Shown in pieces: positions 20,434-29,919 of a stretch of 64,000 nt of DNA. The stretch lies in assembly GCF_001552535.1 (NCBI RefSeq), contig NZ_BCRJ01000011.1, positions 1 through 64,000 of the forward strand, read 5' to 3'. The notes below the pieces were generated by a model. It worked only from the letters and a program-made list of their open reading frames with translations, made no database searches and was not told the DNA's origin. Made by a program: the position numbers and the translations under genes. This stretch comes from Nocardioides jensenii JCM 1364 = NBRC 14755 (GTDB taxonomy: Bacteria; Actinomycetota; Actinomycetes; Propionibacteriales; Nocardioidaceae). Each line of letters begins with the position of its first letter. The stretch's first letter is position 1.

Positions 20434-22862
20434 GCTTGTACTCCAATCGTGGGCATGCCGAGGACGGTGACGGTATCGCGGCCTCGGTCGACGTCGGCGA
20501 GTCGTCGGGTCTCTGCGCGTTTCTCGGCGAGGAAGCGCAAGGTGAGGTCGATGCCTTCGATCTCCCCGAGCCAGCCTTCAGTCTCGGCGTGTGCGCGGCG
20601 GGCGAGCAGGTCGGTGTGGATCTCGTCGAGCCGGGGGATCATCTTGGGGTCGACGAGCAGCATGGGGCAGCGGATGCAGGCGTGCTCGTGTTCGCAAGGT
20701 GTCGCGTAGGGGCGGCCGCATTGCCCGAGTTCGACCTTGCGATTGTCGAAGTGCTCCTCGAACTCGCCCCATTCCTGGTCGGTGACGGGCCGGTAGTCGG
20801 CTGCTGGGCGGGCGGCGCGGCGGTTGGCCAGGTGGGCCTGGTAATGGCGGATGACGTCTTCTTGGAACACGGTCACGTAGCCGTGGAAGGTCTGCACATC
20901 GAGGTGTCCGAGCAGGGCTGCGCCGATGTGGATGGGCAGCCCGTTGTTGGCCAGGTCGGTGGCGAACAAGCGCCGGAAGTCATGCGGAGTAAACCGGATC
21001 TTCGCCAGCTGCGGATGCTGCTTCGCGAGGCTGTGGCTGAGCCGGATCAGCATCGTGCGCAGCGCCGAGGGAGTGATCACCTCGGTGCGCTGCCCGATGG
21101 TGCGTTGGAACAGGAACGGCTGCGGTTCGCTGGTGACGTGCTCGTGCCGGTCGTAGCGGGTGGCCAGCGCGATGGTCGGACGGTCACGGGTCAGGCGCCG
21201 GATGATCGTGGCGATGACGTGGAACAGTTCGGCCGTCATCGGGATGACTCGTTCCCGATCGCTCTTCGAGGGGGCGATGACCAGCAGCGCGATCACCTCG
21301 CCGTTGGGTCGGACGTATTGCCGGATGCTGAGCTGGGACAGCTCGAGCATCTCTTCGTTGCGGACGCCGGTGTGGCGCAGGGTCTCGATGCAGGCCCACG
21401 TCCAGAACGCGGCGTCCTCGGCGTCGGTGAGGTTGATCGTCGTGCCGCTCTGTTCGTCGTTGACCCGAACGTTGGCGGCCCCGTGGTAGCGCTGATGGCG
21501 TGCGTCGCCGGCGCTGAAGATCCTGCTGTAGTGCCGACCGTCGACGACCAAACGTTGGCCGTGAACGGCGTCGGTCGCGGCAGTGAGCAGTGCGGCGAGG
21601 TGGTGGCGTCGCTGGTCGGCTGCTGCGACCAGGACCGGCAGCAGCGGCTGCAGGGTTCGGGTGCGGTGGTCGGTGCGTTCCTTGGCGCGTCGCAGCGCCT
21701 GGGTTCTGGCGCGGCCGTCGCGGCCGCTGATCGGGCAGGGCGCTGCCCAGCGGGCCCAGTGTTCGGGTTCGTGGGTGGCCCAGCCTTGGATGTCGAGGTA
21801 GAGGGCTCGGACGTTGGTGACGATCCCGCTGGCGCCCAGTCGTGGCTTCCCGTCGCGTCGGACATCGACCGCGGCCCGCCACGCCTGGTAGGTCTCCTCG
21901 GACAGGGCGAGATCGGTCTGGGCGGGATTGATCGTTTCGATCTCGCGCCAGAAGAGGTCGCAGAGGTCCCGGGCAAGCCCTCGCAGGGTCGAGTGGTCCA
22001 GGTCGTGGCTGCGGCGCGTCAGGTAGGCCGTCAACATCTCGGTCACGTCTCGGTTGGCCAGATCGTAGGAATCGACAAGCTGAGCCGGGGTCATCGCCGG
22101 GGCGCGCATCGCGCCGCGCAGCGTGGCGGGCACACCGGGTGGGAAGTGCCCGCTGTGGTGCAGGACCTGCCAGGCGAGGTGTCCGATGTGGTGCTCGTAG
22201 CCGGCGCCGTAGCGGCCGCGGCGCGTCTCGACCGCGTGGTGCAGGAACCCCTCGGCGGTCAGGTCGGCCAGCTCGATGCCCTGGGTGGTCAGGGCGCCGG
22301 CAACATCCATCCTCGCGCAGCGCTTGTAGTGGAGCGAGGTGTTGGTCTGATCGACCAATGCCAAGAACCGCTCCAGACTCGGATCCACTTGGGCAGCCTC
22401 GAAGTCCTGGAAATAGTGTTTGAACCGGTTCCCGCGGAATGCAGGCAGGGACGGGCGGATCACCCGCAGGCAAAACAGCAGCTTCAGCGCGTGGCCTGCG
22501 TGCTCGCGGTGCGACGGCATGGTGAACAGGTCGCGAACCGGGGTGATACCCGCGTCCAACCCGGACGCGAGCCACCGTTCCTGCCACGTCTCGCCCGGAT
22601 GCTCGGCCAGGCGTGCGAGCAGGTGGCGCAGCCCGATGCGGCGCTCCGAGGAGCGGGACTGAACAACCGGCCAGATCTCGTCGGCGATCCCTGCGATCTG
22701 TTCCGCGGTCGCAGTGTCCAGGTTCCCATGCGGGCGTGGCGGGACCGCGGGGGCCGGGGACGGTGACGGGGTGATCACCTGCCGGGCAGCCAGCTGCCGA
22801 CGCGGGCGCGCCGGGGCTTCGGGGCGCAGCGCGCGTTGCTTGGTGTGTCGTCGCTCAGCCAT
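20430..22862 (-). CDS. tnpB: Tyrosine recombinase, TnpB of Tn554 type
   Basis: 810 aa from ATG 22862 (MAERRHTKQ), 2 nt beyond the tnpA stop; an ATG at 22889 is an alternative. Catalytic residues of the tyrosine recombinase family are visible: Arg in TGVRNEEMLELSQL, His-x-x-Arg in FTPHDFRRLFATDL, the second His in LLGHLDVQT, and Tyr in FHGYVTVFQE. The C-terminal cysteine/histidine cluster CGRPYATPCEHEHACIRCP is a hallmark of the long TnpB-type recombinases. The extended N-terminus of about 350 residues is also usual. It acts with TnpA in site-specific insertion. Confidence 0.9.
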   Translation of the reverse strand: MAERRHTKQRALRPEAPARPRRQLAARQVITPSPSPAPAVPPRPHGNLDTATAEQIAGIADEIWPVVQSRSSERRIGLRHLLARLAEHPGETWQERWLASGLDAGITPVRDLFTMPSHREHAGHALKLLFCLRVIRPSLPAFRGNRFKHYFQDFEAAQVDPSLERFLALVDQTNTSLHYKRCARMDVAGALTTQGIELADLTAEGFLHHAVETRRGRYGAGYEHHIGHLAWQVLHHSGHFPPGVPATLRGAMRAPAMTPAQLVDSYDLANRDVTEMLTAYLTRRSHDLDHSTLRGLARDLCDLFWREIETINPAQTDLALSEETYQAWRAAVDVRRDGKPRLGASGIVTNVRALYLDIQGWATHEPEHWARWAAPCPISGRDGRARTQALRRAKERTDHRTRTLQPLLPVLVAAADQRRHHLAALLTAATDAVHGQRLVVDGRHYSRIFSAGDARHQRYHGAANVRVNDEQSGTTINLTDAEDAAFWTWACIETLRHTGVRNEEMLELSQLSIRQYVRPNGEVIALLVIAPSKSDRERVIPMTAELFHVIATIIRRLTRDRPTIALATRYDRHEHVTSEPQPFLFQRTIGQRTEVITPSALRTMLIRLSHSLAKQHPQLAKIRFTPHDFRRLFATDLANNGLPIHIGAALLGHLDVQTFHGYVTVFQEDVIRHYQAHLANRRAARPAADYRPVTDQEWGEFEEHFDNRKVELGQCGRPYATPCEHEHACIRCPMLLVDPKMIPRLDEIHTDLLARRAHAETEGWLGEIEGIDLTLRFLAEKRAETRRLADVDRGRDTVTVLGMPTIGVQA

Positions 22863-24192
22863 CGACCTCACCCGCCGAACTGTCGCCACCGAACACAGTC
22901 TTGAAGTCGGCGTCGTCGTAGCCCGGCGTCGGCGTGGTCGCGGGGCGGGCCGCGGCGTAGTGCTTCTGCAGCCGGTCGAAGACCTCTTCGACCCGGGGTC
23001 GCAGATAGGGGTCCAGGGACGTCACATGCTGGTGCCGGGTGACGGTCATGACGTCCTCCAGCGTCAGGTTGGGGTCAGCGGTCATCCGCTCGATCGTGGT
23101 GTGCCGCAGATCGTGCAGCGTCCAGTCCGTGCCCAGCAGATCGTTCGCGCGTTGCAGCACCCGCCGTGCGGCGAAGTACGACAGCGGCCGTGGCTGGCTG
23201 CGCAGGGTGCGCCAGATGACCTCGTCGCCGGCGGGCGTGCCGCGCTCGTCGAAGTAGACCGCCAGCAGCCGCAGCGCCTCCGGCGAGGTAGGAACCGGCT
23301 GTAAAGCGCGTGTGCCCTTGCTGATTACCCAGAGCTGCTGTCGGGTCCAGTCCACCCGGTCGCCGGTGACGCCAAGCAGTTCGCTGGCCCTGGCCCCCGT
23401 GGACAGGAACAAGGCCAGTAGCGCCCGGTCGCGCGCGTTACGCATCGCAGCGAGCAGTTCGGCGGCCAGCTCGTCTGGGAGAGACCGCGGGACCAGCTCG
23501 GCCGACTTCTGTCGCAGCGGCGCGCGGCGGTGCTGCGGCCGCGGTTCGAGCGGACTACGGTGCGCCAACCGTGCGCGGCGAGTAGAGCTCGCCGGCACCG
23601 GGTTGCTGACTGGGCCACGGCCGAACTGGGCGTGGAAGGCGTAGAACGAGGACAGCACCGAGAGGGTGTGGTTGATCGTCGCCGGCGCGTACCCCGACCC
23701 GAGCGCGCGCTTGCCTGTGCGATGGTTGACCGACGCCATCGACGTCGACGTCGATTTCGATGTCGACGGGTTGCGGCGGCGTTGCGGGTTGTCGGCTGTT
23801 CGCATCCAGCCGACCAGAACCTCGACATCGGCGCGCGTCGCACGATCCCAGTCGACCTCGAGCGCGTGAAGCAGCCGACACCAGCGCAGCAGGTCCTGGG
23901 CGTAGGAGCGCGCGGTGAGCGGGCTCATGTCGGTGAGCATCAGGTCCCGCAAGAACGCCGAGAACGGCTCGACCTCCTCGCCGTGCTCGTCGACGACAAC
24001 GAACGGCAACGACGCCGTTACGCCGGCGCGTACCGCTCCCGTTCGAGGCAATTGCTCGCCACCATCCATCAGAGCCCGTCGGATCTCATTCACCATCGCG
24101 TCCAGCGCCTTCCGCTCAACCCGCCGGCGCGGGTGTCGCTGCCGGATGACGCCTGACCCATGGGAACCAGCCCGGGAATAAAGGGGGGTCAT
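22855..24192 (-). CDS. tnpA: Tyrosine recombinase, TnpA of Tn554 type
   Basis: About 445 aa if started at ATG 24192; in-frame ATGs at 24204 and 24096 are alternatives. An N-terminal SAM-like core-binding domain (LTARSYAQDLLRWCRLL) precedes a catalytic domain with Arg in STGARASELLGV, His-x-x-Arg in LHDLRHTTIERM, His in VTRHQHV, and Tyr in SLDPYLRP. A TTGACT (24228-24233) and TGAAAT (24204-24209) pair spaced 18 nt on the minus strand makes a promoter placed at the very tip of the element; with it, ATG 24192 would be almost leaderless. The long Ser/Thr/Arg-rich insert near residues 130-160 is unusual. Confidence 0.9.
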   Translation of the reverse strand: MTPLYSRAGSHGSGVIRQRHPRRRVERKALDAMVNEIRRALMDGGEQLPRTGAVRAGVTASLPFVVVDEHGEEVEPFSAFLRDLMLTDMSPLTARSYAQDLLRWCRLLHALEVDWDRATRADVEVLVGWMRTADNPQRRRNPSTSKSTSTSMASVNHRTGKRALGSGYAPATINHTLSVLSSFYAFHAQFGRGPVSNPVPASSTRRARLAHRSPLEPRPQHRRAPLRQKSAELVPRSLPDELAAELLAAMRNARDRALLALFLSTGARASELLGVTGDRVDWTRQQLWVISKGTRALQPVPTSPEALRLLAVYFDERGTPAGDEVIWRTLRSQPRPLSYFAARRVLQRANDLLGTDWTLHDLRHTTIERMTADPNLTLEDVMTVTRHQHVTSLDPYLRPRVEEVFDRLQKHYAAARPATTPTPGYDDADFKTVFGGDSSAGEVDG

Positions 24193-24239
24193 TGCACTCG
24201 GCAATTTCAGGGCGGGTTCCGAAGTGCAGTCAACAGGAC

Positions 24240-26711
24240 CAGTTCAGCCGGGAGTGGCTGCAGGCCTACCCGCAGGCCCGCATCCTCACCTGTGGCACCG
24301 AGGATCTGGTCAAGGACAAGCGACAGCTGTTCGTCGCCCGAGCCGCGACCGGCGAGTGGGACGCGGTCATCATGTCCCGCTCGGCGTTCGAGAAGATCCC
24401 GGTCTCCAAGGACACCGAGGAGGCTTACCTCGACGAGCAGTTGACCCAGCTGCGGATGTGGCTGGCCGCCTCGAAGTCCGAGCGCGGCCTGTCGGTGAAG
24501 CGGCTGGAGGGCACACTGGCGCGGGCCGAGGAGCGGTTGAAGAAGCTGCGCGACGTCGAGCGTGACCCCGCGATCACCTTTGAGGCCACCGGGATCGACT
24601 ACCTGTGCGTGGATGAGGCGCACGGCTACAAGAACCTCCGGCTGGCCTCCAACATCCCCGGTGTCGCCGTGGACGGGTCGAACCGGGCCACCGACTTGGA
24701 CTTGAAGATGTCCTACCTACGCGGCCGCCACGGCCGCCGGGTGGCCACGTTCATGACCGCGACCCCGATCGCCAACAGCGTGGCCGAGGCGTACACGATG
24801 CTGCGCTACCTCGCCCCCGCTGACCTGGAGGCGGCGGGGATCAGCGACTTCGACACTTGGGCGGCCACCTTCGGCCAGGTTGTCACCGACCTCGAGCTCT
24901 CCCCGTCCGGGACGGGCTTCCGGATGAAGGCCAGGTTCGCGAAGTTCAACAACGTCCCCGAGCTGCTGCGGCTGTGGCACCAGGTCGCCGACGTGAAGAC
25001 CGCCGACGACCTCAGCCTGCCCACCCCCGACCTCGAGGGTGGAGCGCCGGAGACGGTGGTGGTGCCGCCGAGCCAGGAGCTGGTCGACTTCATGGCCTTG
25101 CTCGCGCAGCGGGCCGATGCCGTTTCGTCGCGGGCGGTCGACCCGAGCGAGGACAACATGCTCAAGATCAGCGGCCACGGCCGCGCGGCCGCGCTCGACC
25201 TACGGCTCGTCGATCATCAGATCGACGGCCTGGGCGCGTTCTTGGACCGTGAGCCCTCGAAGGTCGATGCGGTTGCCGAGCGGGTCGCCGGCATCTACCA
25301 CGACCACGCCGACGTGGTCTTCGGCGCCGACCCGGAGCCGGGCGCGCTGCAGCTGGTGTTCTGCGACCTGGGTACGCCGACCGGGGCGGGCTGGAACGCC
25401 TATGAGGAGCTCAAGGCCCAGCTCGTCGCCCGTGGCGTGCCGGCGCCGAAGGTCCGGTTCATGCACGAGGCCAACAACGACCGCGCGAAGGCGCGGCTGT
25501 TCGAGCAGGCCCGCACCGGCCATGTCGCGGTACTGGTTGGGTCGACGGAGAAGATGGGTGTGGGCACCAACGTGCAGCGCCGCGCGGTCGCGTTGCATCA
25601 CGTGGACTGCCCGTGGCGGCCCGCCGACCTTGCGCAGCGCGACGGCCGCATCATGCGGCAGGGCAACCTGAACGAGTCCGTCCGGGTGTACCGATATGTC
25701 ACCGAGTCGAGTTTCGATACCTACCTGTGGCAGACGGTGGAGCGGAAGGCGAAGTTCATCAACCAGCTGATGCGCGGCCGGCTGGATGTGCGCGAGATCG
25801 AGGACATCGGCGACTCTGCGCTCTCCTACGCCGAGGTAAAGGCCCTCGCGTCGGGCGACCCGAGGATCATGGAGTTGGCCAAGGCCGAGACCGACACGAC
25901 CAAGCTGGAGCGACTCGAGCGGGCCTGGAGCGCAGCCCAGCGCAGCCTCGCGGCGACGATCCGGGAGGCCGGCCCCCGGCTGGAACGACTCGCGACCGAC
26001 CGCGAGCAGCTGATCGCGGCGATGCCACTGCGCCGCGACACCGACGGCGACGCGTTCTCGATGCGTATCAACGGCGCGGCCTACGGCAAGCGAGCCGACG
26101 CCGCCCCGGCCCTGCAGCGGGCCCTGCTCGCGGTGCAGCCATACCAACGCGACCCCCAGCCGCTCGGTGACGTGGGCGGGCTGCACCTGCAGGCGACCGC
26201 GGACTCGTGGATGGGCCAGCCCCGCTACGTCGTCTCACTCGTCGAAGTGCCGCGCGTGCACCTGCTCGTCGAGGCCGGCGACGTCCGTCAACCGAACATC
26301 GGCCTGGTGACGCGGGCCGAGAACCTCCCCCGGCGCCTGGAGCGGGTGCTCGACGAGGTCGAGATGGACACCACCAAGATCACCCGCGAGGCCGAGAAGG
26401 CCCAAGCGGGCCTGGCCGACGCCTTTCCGCGTGCCGGCGAACTCGCCGAGGTCCGCGCGACGCGGGACCGGCTCTCGGCCGAGCTGGCCGCCGACAGCGC
26501 CGAGAAGGCCACCGCCGAACACGCGACCGAGCATGACCCCACTGCCCCGGGTACCCCTGCGGTTAACGGATACCGGCCCGACACCCCACCCAGTCCGCCT
26601 GCCCAACCGGGTGAGACGAGTCGCCCCGCGATCGCGCCGCCGGCCCCTTCCCCGCCCGCTCGACCTGGCGAGCGTCCGCGGCCACCGGGCACGCCGGGGT
26701 GGTCACGATGA
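24240..26711 (+). pseudogene. N6-methylase/SNF2 helicase, C-terminal half
   Basis: Continuation of the gene broken at 11212, starting QFSREWLQAYP. It carries helicase motif II (CVDEAHGYKNL), motif III (FMTATPIANSVAEAYTM), and the C-terminal lobe with VLVGSTEKMGVGTNVQRR and motif VI RDGRIMRQGN, then a coiled-coil-like tail and a Pro-rich end. An in-frame TTG at 24192 inside the transposon could give a truncated product, but helicase motif I would be missing, so no ATPase is expected. The coding frame has stayed clean, which points to a recent insertion or to reversible excision. Confidence 0.88.
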
Positions 26712-26865
26712 GCACGGGCTGGTCCAACTCCTGCCCACAGGCGGGGCGTGGCCGACTGTTGTCCACCGGTTCGGGCGCGCCGGATGCGCTGTGCTGGCCG
26801 ATTCTGTTGCACTGGGCAGCGGGGTAGAACTCCACTGCCGACCCCTCTGGAAAGGACCACAACTG

Positions 26866-27315
26866 GTGGCTGTTCCTACCACTGATCGCGCCGGGGATGT
26901 GTACGACGCGGCCCCGGACTTCGTCTACGCGGTCTCGCTGCTCGCCGCGCTCGAGGACGCGACCGGGCAGGAGGAGCACGCCATCGTGTTGCCGTTCCTG
27001 GGCATGGCCCGCGCCGAACTCACCGAGTTCGGGCAACGGCGGCCCTCGCACTACGTCCCGGTCGAGGTGGGTGACCTGCGGTCGGGGCTGGCCGACCTCG
27101 AGCAGCGCCTCACGGCGCTCCTCGCGGACTCGCAGGTGCTCCAACACAGCCTCCGCCTCCACTCAGCCCGCAGGCTGCTACGTCGCGGGGCCACGCTGCA
27201 CCGCCGGGGCGCGCTCGCCTCGACCAAAGAGCCCCGCTCGCTCACGGCCACCCCCGAGCGGAGGCCCGGCCGGACCCGGTCAGTGTCGGACGGTCTTGGG
27301 AGAGTTGACCCATGA
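26866..27315 (+). CDS. Hypothetical protein of the conjugative element
   Basis: 149 aa from GTG 26866, chosen for AAAGGA 9 nt upstream; the frame is open further upstream with no better start. The N-terminal part (DVYDAAPDFVYAVSLLAALE) looks helical. The C-terminus is Arg-rich and probably disordered. Its stop overlaps the ATG of the DUF1016 gene (ATGA), which confirms the frame. Function unknown. A 39-aa ORF (26708-26827) overlapping the helicase stop is an alternative coupled frame. Confidence 0.6.
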   Translation: MAVPTTDRAGDVYDAAPDFVYAVSLLAALEDATGQEEHAIVLPFLGMARAELTEFGQRRPSHYVPVEVGDLRSGLADLEQRLTALLADSQVLQHSLRLHSARRLLRRGATLHRRGALASTKEPRSLTATPERRPGRTRSVSDGLGRVDP

Positions 27316-28385
27316 GTGAGCCGACCCCGCCGAGTCAGGAGCGCGGCATCAGCCCGGTGCGCCGGTCCCCGGCCGGTGAGGCTGCGACGCCAGACGACCT
27401 GGTCGAGCGGGTGTCGTCGCTGGTCCGTGAGGCCAGAGAGTCGATCGCGTCCTACGCCAACGCGACGTTGACGCTGACCTATTGGCAGGTCGGTGCGCTG
27501 ATCGACTCCGAGGTGCTCGGCGGGGAGCGGGCTGACTACGGGTCGCAGATTGTCGCGTCAATGGCGCGAGAATTGACTGAGCGATTCGGACGGGGCTTCG
27601 AGGAGAAGAACCTGCGCCGCATGATCAAGTTCGCCCAGCTGTACCCCGACGCCCAGATTGTCGCGTCGCTGGCGCGACAATTGAGTTGGACCCACTTCGT
27701 GACCCTCATGCCGCTCAAGTCGCAGGAGGCCCGGGCCTTCTACGCGGATCAGGTGGCCGCCGGGCGGCTCACGGTCAGGGAGCTCAAGGGCGCCATCAAG
27801 CGCAAGGCCTACGAGCGCCGCGAGATCGCCAACTCGCAGATCGAGCCGGGGTCGATGGTGCCGGCTGACACGTTCAGCGATCCCTATCTGCTCGACTTCC
27901 TCGGCCTCCACGACGGATACGCCGAAGCGGACCTGGAGGCTGCGATCCTCCGGGACCTGGAGGCCTTCCTGCTGGAGGTCGGCACCGGCTTCAGCTTCGT
28001 CGAGCGCCAGAAGCGCGTGATCATCGACGGCGACGACTTCCACCTCGACCTTCTCTTCTACAGCCGCCCCTTGCGGCGCCTGGTCGCCGTCGAGCTCAAG
28101 ATCGGGAAGTTCGATGCCCGACACGAGGGCCAGATGAAGCTGTATCTCAAGTGGCTCAACCGGTACGAGCGCACTGAGAGCGAAGAGGCACCGATCGGCC
28201 TGATCCTGTGCACAGAGGCCAGCCGCGAGCAGGTCGAACTGCTGGAGATGCACAAGGACGGGATCGTCGTCGCGGAGTACTGGACGGCGCTCCCGCCGAA
28301 GGCGGAGTTGGAGCAGCGGCTCCAGGCGATCCTGCGCGACGCACGTGAGCGCCTCGCTCGCCGGGGACTGCCCTCCGGCGAGTGA
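27312..28385 (+). CDS. DUF1016 / YhcG-type PD-(D/E)XK nuclease
   Basis: 357 aa. The N-terminal DUF1016 helical domain (SYANATLTLTYWQVGALIDSE; WTHFVTLMPLKSQEARAFY) is followed by a nuclease domain with the PD-(D/E)XK pattern FHLDLLFYSRPL...AVELKIGKF. YhcG-like proteins occur beside restriction genes and on mobile elements; their substrate is not established. It is translationally coupled to the gene before it and ends 8 nt before a strong hairpin, so it closes the methylase-helicase operon. Confidence 0.85.
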   Translation: MSEPTPPSQERGISPVRRSPAGEAATPDDLVERVSSLVREARESIASYANATLTLTYWQVGALIDSEVLGGERADYGSQIVASMARELTERFGRGFEEKNLRRMIKFAQLYPDAQIVASLARQLSWTHFVTLMPLKSQEARAFYADQVAAGRLTVRELKGAIKRKAYERREIANSQIEPGSMVPADTFSDPYLLDFLGLHDGYAEADLEAAILRDLEAFLLEVGTGFSFVERQKRVIIDGDDFHLDLLFYSRPLRRLVAVELKIGKFDARHEGQMKLYLKWLNRYERTESEEAPIGLILCTEASREQVELLEMHKDGIVVAEYWTALPPKAELEQRLQAILRDARERLARRGLPSGE

Positions 28386-28392
28386 GCGGGAA

Positions 28393-28422
28393 GTTCGTCC
28401 ACCATCACGGTGGTGGACGAAC
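28393..28422. terminator. Bidirectional terminator-like hairpin
   Basis: Perfect 12-bp inverted repeat (gttcgtccacca / tggtggacgaac) with a 6-nt loop, between convergent genes ending at 28385 (+) and 28473 (-). No T-run. Confidence 0.6.
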
Positions 28423-28472
28423 CCGAGGCTTGGTTTGCCGGCCCACGACGGTGGGCTGGAACTGGGTGTTTT

Positions 28473-28859
28473 CTAGCCCGCGGCCTGGCGTTCGACGTCG
28501 TCGAGAAGGTTGCCCTGGCGCTCGAGGAACGCTCCATCGCGCGCGGTGGCTCCGTTGGGCAGGAGTGCTGCCTGCTCGAGGTCGGGGGTCGCTGGCCATT
28601 CGTCGAGGGCAGGGGTGGCGAGACGTTGCGCGGTTAGCCCGTAGCGGAGTCGGTGGCGATCCCAGGCGGCGACGGAGGCGCCTCGCTCGGCGGGGGAGAG
28701 GGCCTTGAACCCTTGATTACGCGCTTCGCTGCGGGCGACGTGCTCGTCGGCCGGGACGCTCCGTAGCCAGGTCTTGTACTGATCGAGCTCGTGGAGGCCG
28801 GCGCGGATGCGTCGCCCGGAGAGACGGGACTTCAGCGCAGACTGCTGGCTGATCGACAT
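28473..28859 (-). CDS. Hypothetical protein, possibly frameshifted at its N-terminus
   Basis: 128 aa from ATG 28859 (MSISQQSALKSRL). It is helical, with LHELDQYKTWLRSVPADEHV and LSPAERGASVAAWDRHRLRYGL. In the same frame, coding-like sequence continues upstream of the ATG (ERTAAKRLEFDQ). A good start, GTG near 28955 (VARNSAAEKPWWDNLSPAAR), is in another frame, so a single frameshift near 28900 may have split a longer gene. Function unknown. Confidence 0.5.
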   Translation of the reverse strand: MSISQQSALKSRLSGRRIRAGLHELDQYKTWLRSVPADEHVARSEARNQGFKALSPAERGASVAAWDRHRLRYGLTAQRLATPALDEWPATPDLEQAALLPNGATARDGAFLERQGNLLDDVERQAAG

Positions 28860-28970
28860 CTGATCGAACTCGAGGCGCTTCGCTGCGGTGCGTTCCGGCG
28901 CGGGCGGCCGGGGAGAGGTTGTCCCACCAGGGCTTCTCCGCCGCGCTATTCCGCGCCACCGGCCTCGCTC

Positions 28971-29327
28971 CTACTGATCCTGCTCGGGGTCGGGAAGAGG
29001 GCGACCAGCGACGTAGTCGATCCAGATCTTGCCGACTTCCTCAGCGCGGGCGGGGTCGGTCTCCCACAGCACAACCCGCCCCTTTGCACGGCGGTCGCCC
29101 CGCGGGTGGTCGGCGGTGACCAGTCCCAGGTCCTCGAGCGCAGATAGGTGACGGCGCACCTGACTGGGGTCGACGCCGATTGCCTTGGCTAGTTCCGGCG
29201 CGCTCATGGCCCGGAGTGAGAGGTGCCGCAGGATCTCGGTGCGCGCACTGTTGCCAATCGCGTCGATGATTGCCAGCACCCCCTCGGGCATCGTGGGCGG
29301 CTTCGACAGACGTGGCACGCGCTGCAT
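28971..29327 (-). CDS. ArsR-like winged-helix regulator
   Basis: 118 aa. A winged-helix domain: ARTEILRHLSLRAMSAPELAKAIGV is the stretch before the recognition helix DPSQVRRHLSALEDLGLV, and the wing has KGRVVLWE (stretch 29062-29258). No metal-binding cysteines are seen, so it is probably not a metal sensor. It reads away from the lipoprotein/Tad operon. The spacer contains a candidate operator (29373-29405) and promoter copy E, so it could regulate itself and the pilus operon. Confidence 0.8.
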   Translation of the reverse strand: MQRVPRLSKPPTMPEGVLAIIDAIGNSARTEILRHLSLRAMSAPELAKAIGVDPSQVRRHLSALEDLGLVTADHPRGDRRAKGRVVLWETDPARAEEVGKIWIDYVAGRPLPDPEQDQ

Positions 29328-29372
29328 TGTGCCGGAACGCGAAACTCGCCGGACCTTTCGTTATGACGTGTC

Positions 29373-29405
29373 TTTAGCACCTGTCATGTGTCATGCTCAG
29401 GGTAA
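29373..29405. promoter_or_regulatory. Candidate ArsR-like operator
   Basis: ATGACGTG (29373) and TGTCATGTGTCATG (29392-29405) form related TGAC/GTCA half-sites about 45 nt upstream of the ArsR-like start. Assignment rests on position and dyad shape only. Confidence 0.3.
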
Positions 29406-29739
29406 TGCAGAACAGGATCCGGTGGTGGGAACCACGGGTCAGTCCAGAGCGTCGGGCTTGACGGCGTCTTGGACAATGAAGGCCCCGGTTCGGGCCGGGG
29501 CGGGAAGGACGCGCGGTCTTGGGGATGCGTCAGCAGATCCGACAACCGGGGGCACAGACGCCCCCGGCGAGATTCGGTGCGCCAGACTCCCCGCTCGCTG
29601 ATCCGCGTGGAGCTGCGACCCGCGGCATCGATCAGCCGCCGCTGGTGGCCGGGCCACCGCACCAGCTGCCGCGTCTGACGCTGCGACACCCCATTCAACT
29701 GAGGCGCGCGAGCGCGTTCCGAAGATTACTCGCCGCCGG
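29406..29739. other. Non-coding spacer before the Tad operon
   Basis: No convincing gene. A 7-bp GC hairpin lies at 29482-29501 (gccccgg / ccggggc). Short ORFs on both strands lack ribosome-binding sites. Confidence 0.4.
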
Positions 29740-29772
29740 TGTCCGATCTGTACTGCCGCCGGTTGCCTTCGC
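29740..29772 (+). promoter_or_regulatory. Conjugation promoter motif, copy E (Tad operon)
   Basis: TGTCCGAT (29740-29747), 15 nt, TTGCCTTCGC (29763-29772). It precedes the lipoprotein-Tad-LysM/BTAD gene run (29916-41465) with no other promoter candidate of note between, so it links the pilus genes to the T4SS promoters B, C and D. Confidence 0.65.
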
Positions 29773-29808
29773 TGTTAGAGAGCCCCACCCAGAGGGAAGG
29801 ACGTCACC

Positions 29809-29919
29809 TTGAACCCGACGCGCAGTACGGCGCGGTCGGCAACCCGTCGGCCATGTCGTCAAGACTGGTGCCCCAGGCCCGTGCATCGGGCGACTCGGGC
29901 TCAGGAAGGACGCTCATGA
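29809..29919 (+). CDS. 36-aa Arg-rich leader ORF coupled to lipoprotein
   Basis: TTG start with AGGGAAGGA 7 nt upstream, and a stop that overlaps the lipoprotein start (ATGA). Too short for homology. It may simply deliver ribosomes to the downstream start or act as a leader peptide. Confidence 0.35.
   Translation: MNPTRSTARSATRRPCRQDWCPRPVHRATRAQEGRS

Noticed and set aside
22180-22187. Sixth plus-strand TGTCCGAT
   Set aside because: It lies antisense within tnpB and the sequence 15 nt later (GGCGCC) does not resemble the second box.
19371-22766. 1131-codon open frame on the plus strand
   Set aside because: Antisense shadow of tnpB and the thi promoter region; the minus-strand frame has all recombinase motifs.
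24192-24239. TTG start in the transposon tip as true start of the helicase C-terminal half
   Set aside because: The first 16 codons match the transposon end, not the helicase family; the fragment is better read as the back half of a split gene.
29384-29698. 104-codon minus-strand ORF upstream of the Tad operon
   Set aside because: Low-complexity Pro/Arg/Ser composition, no start signal, ends across the ArsR promoter region.
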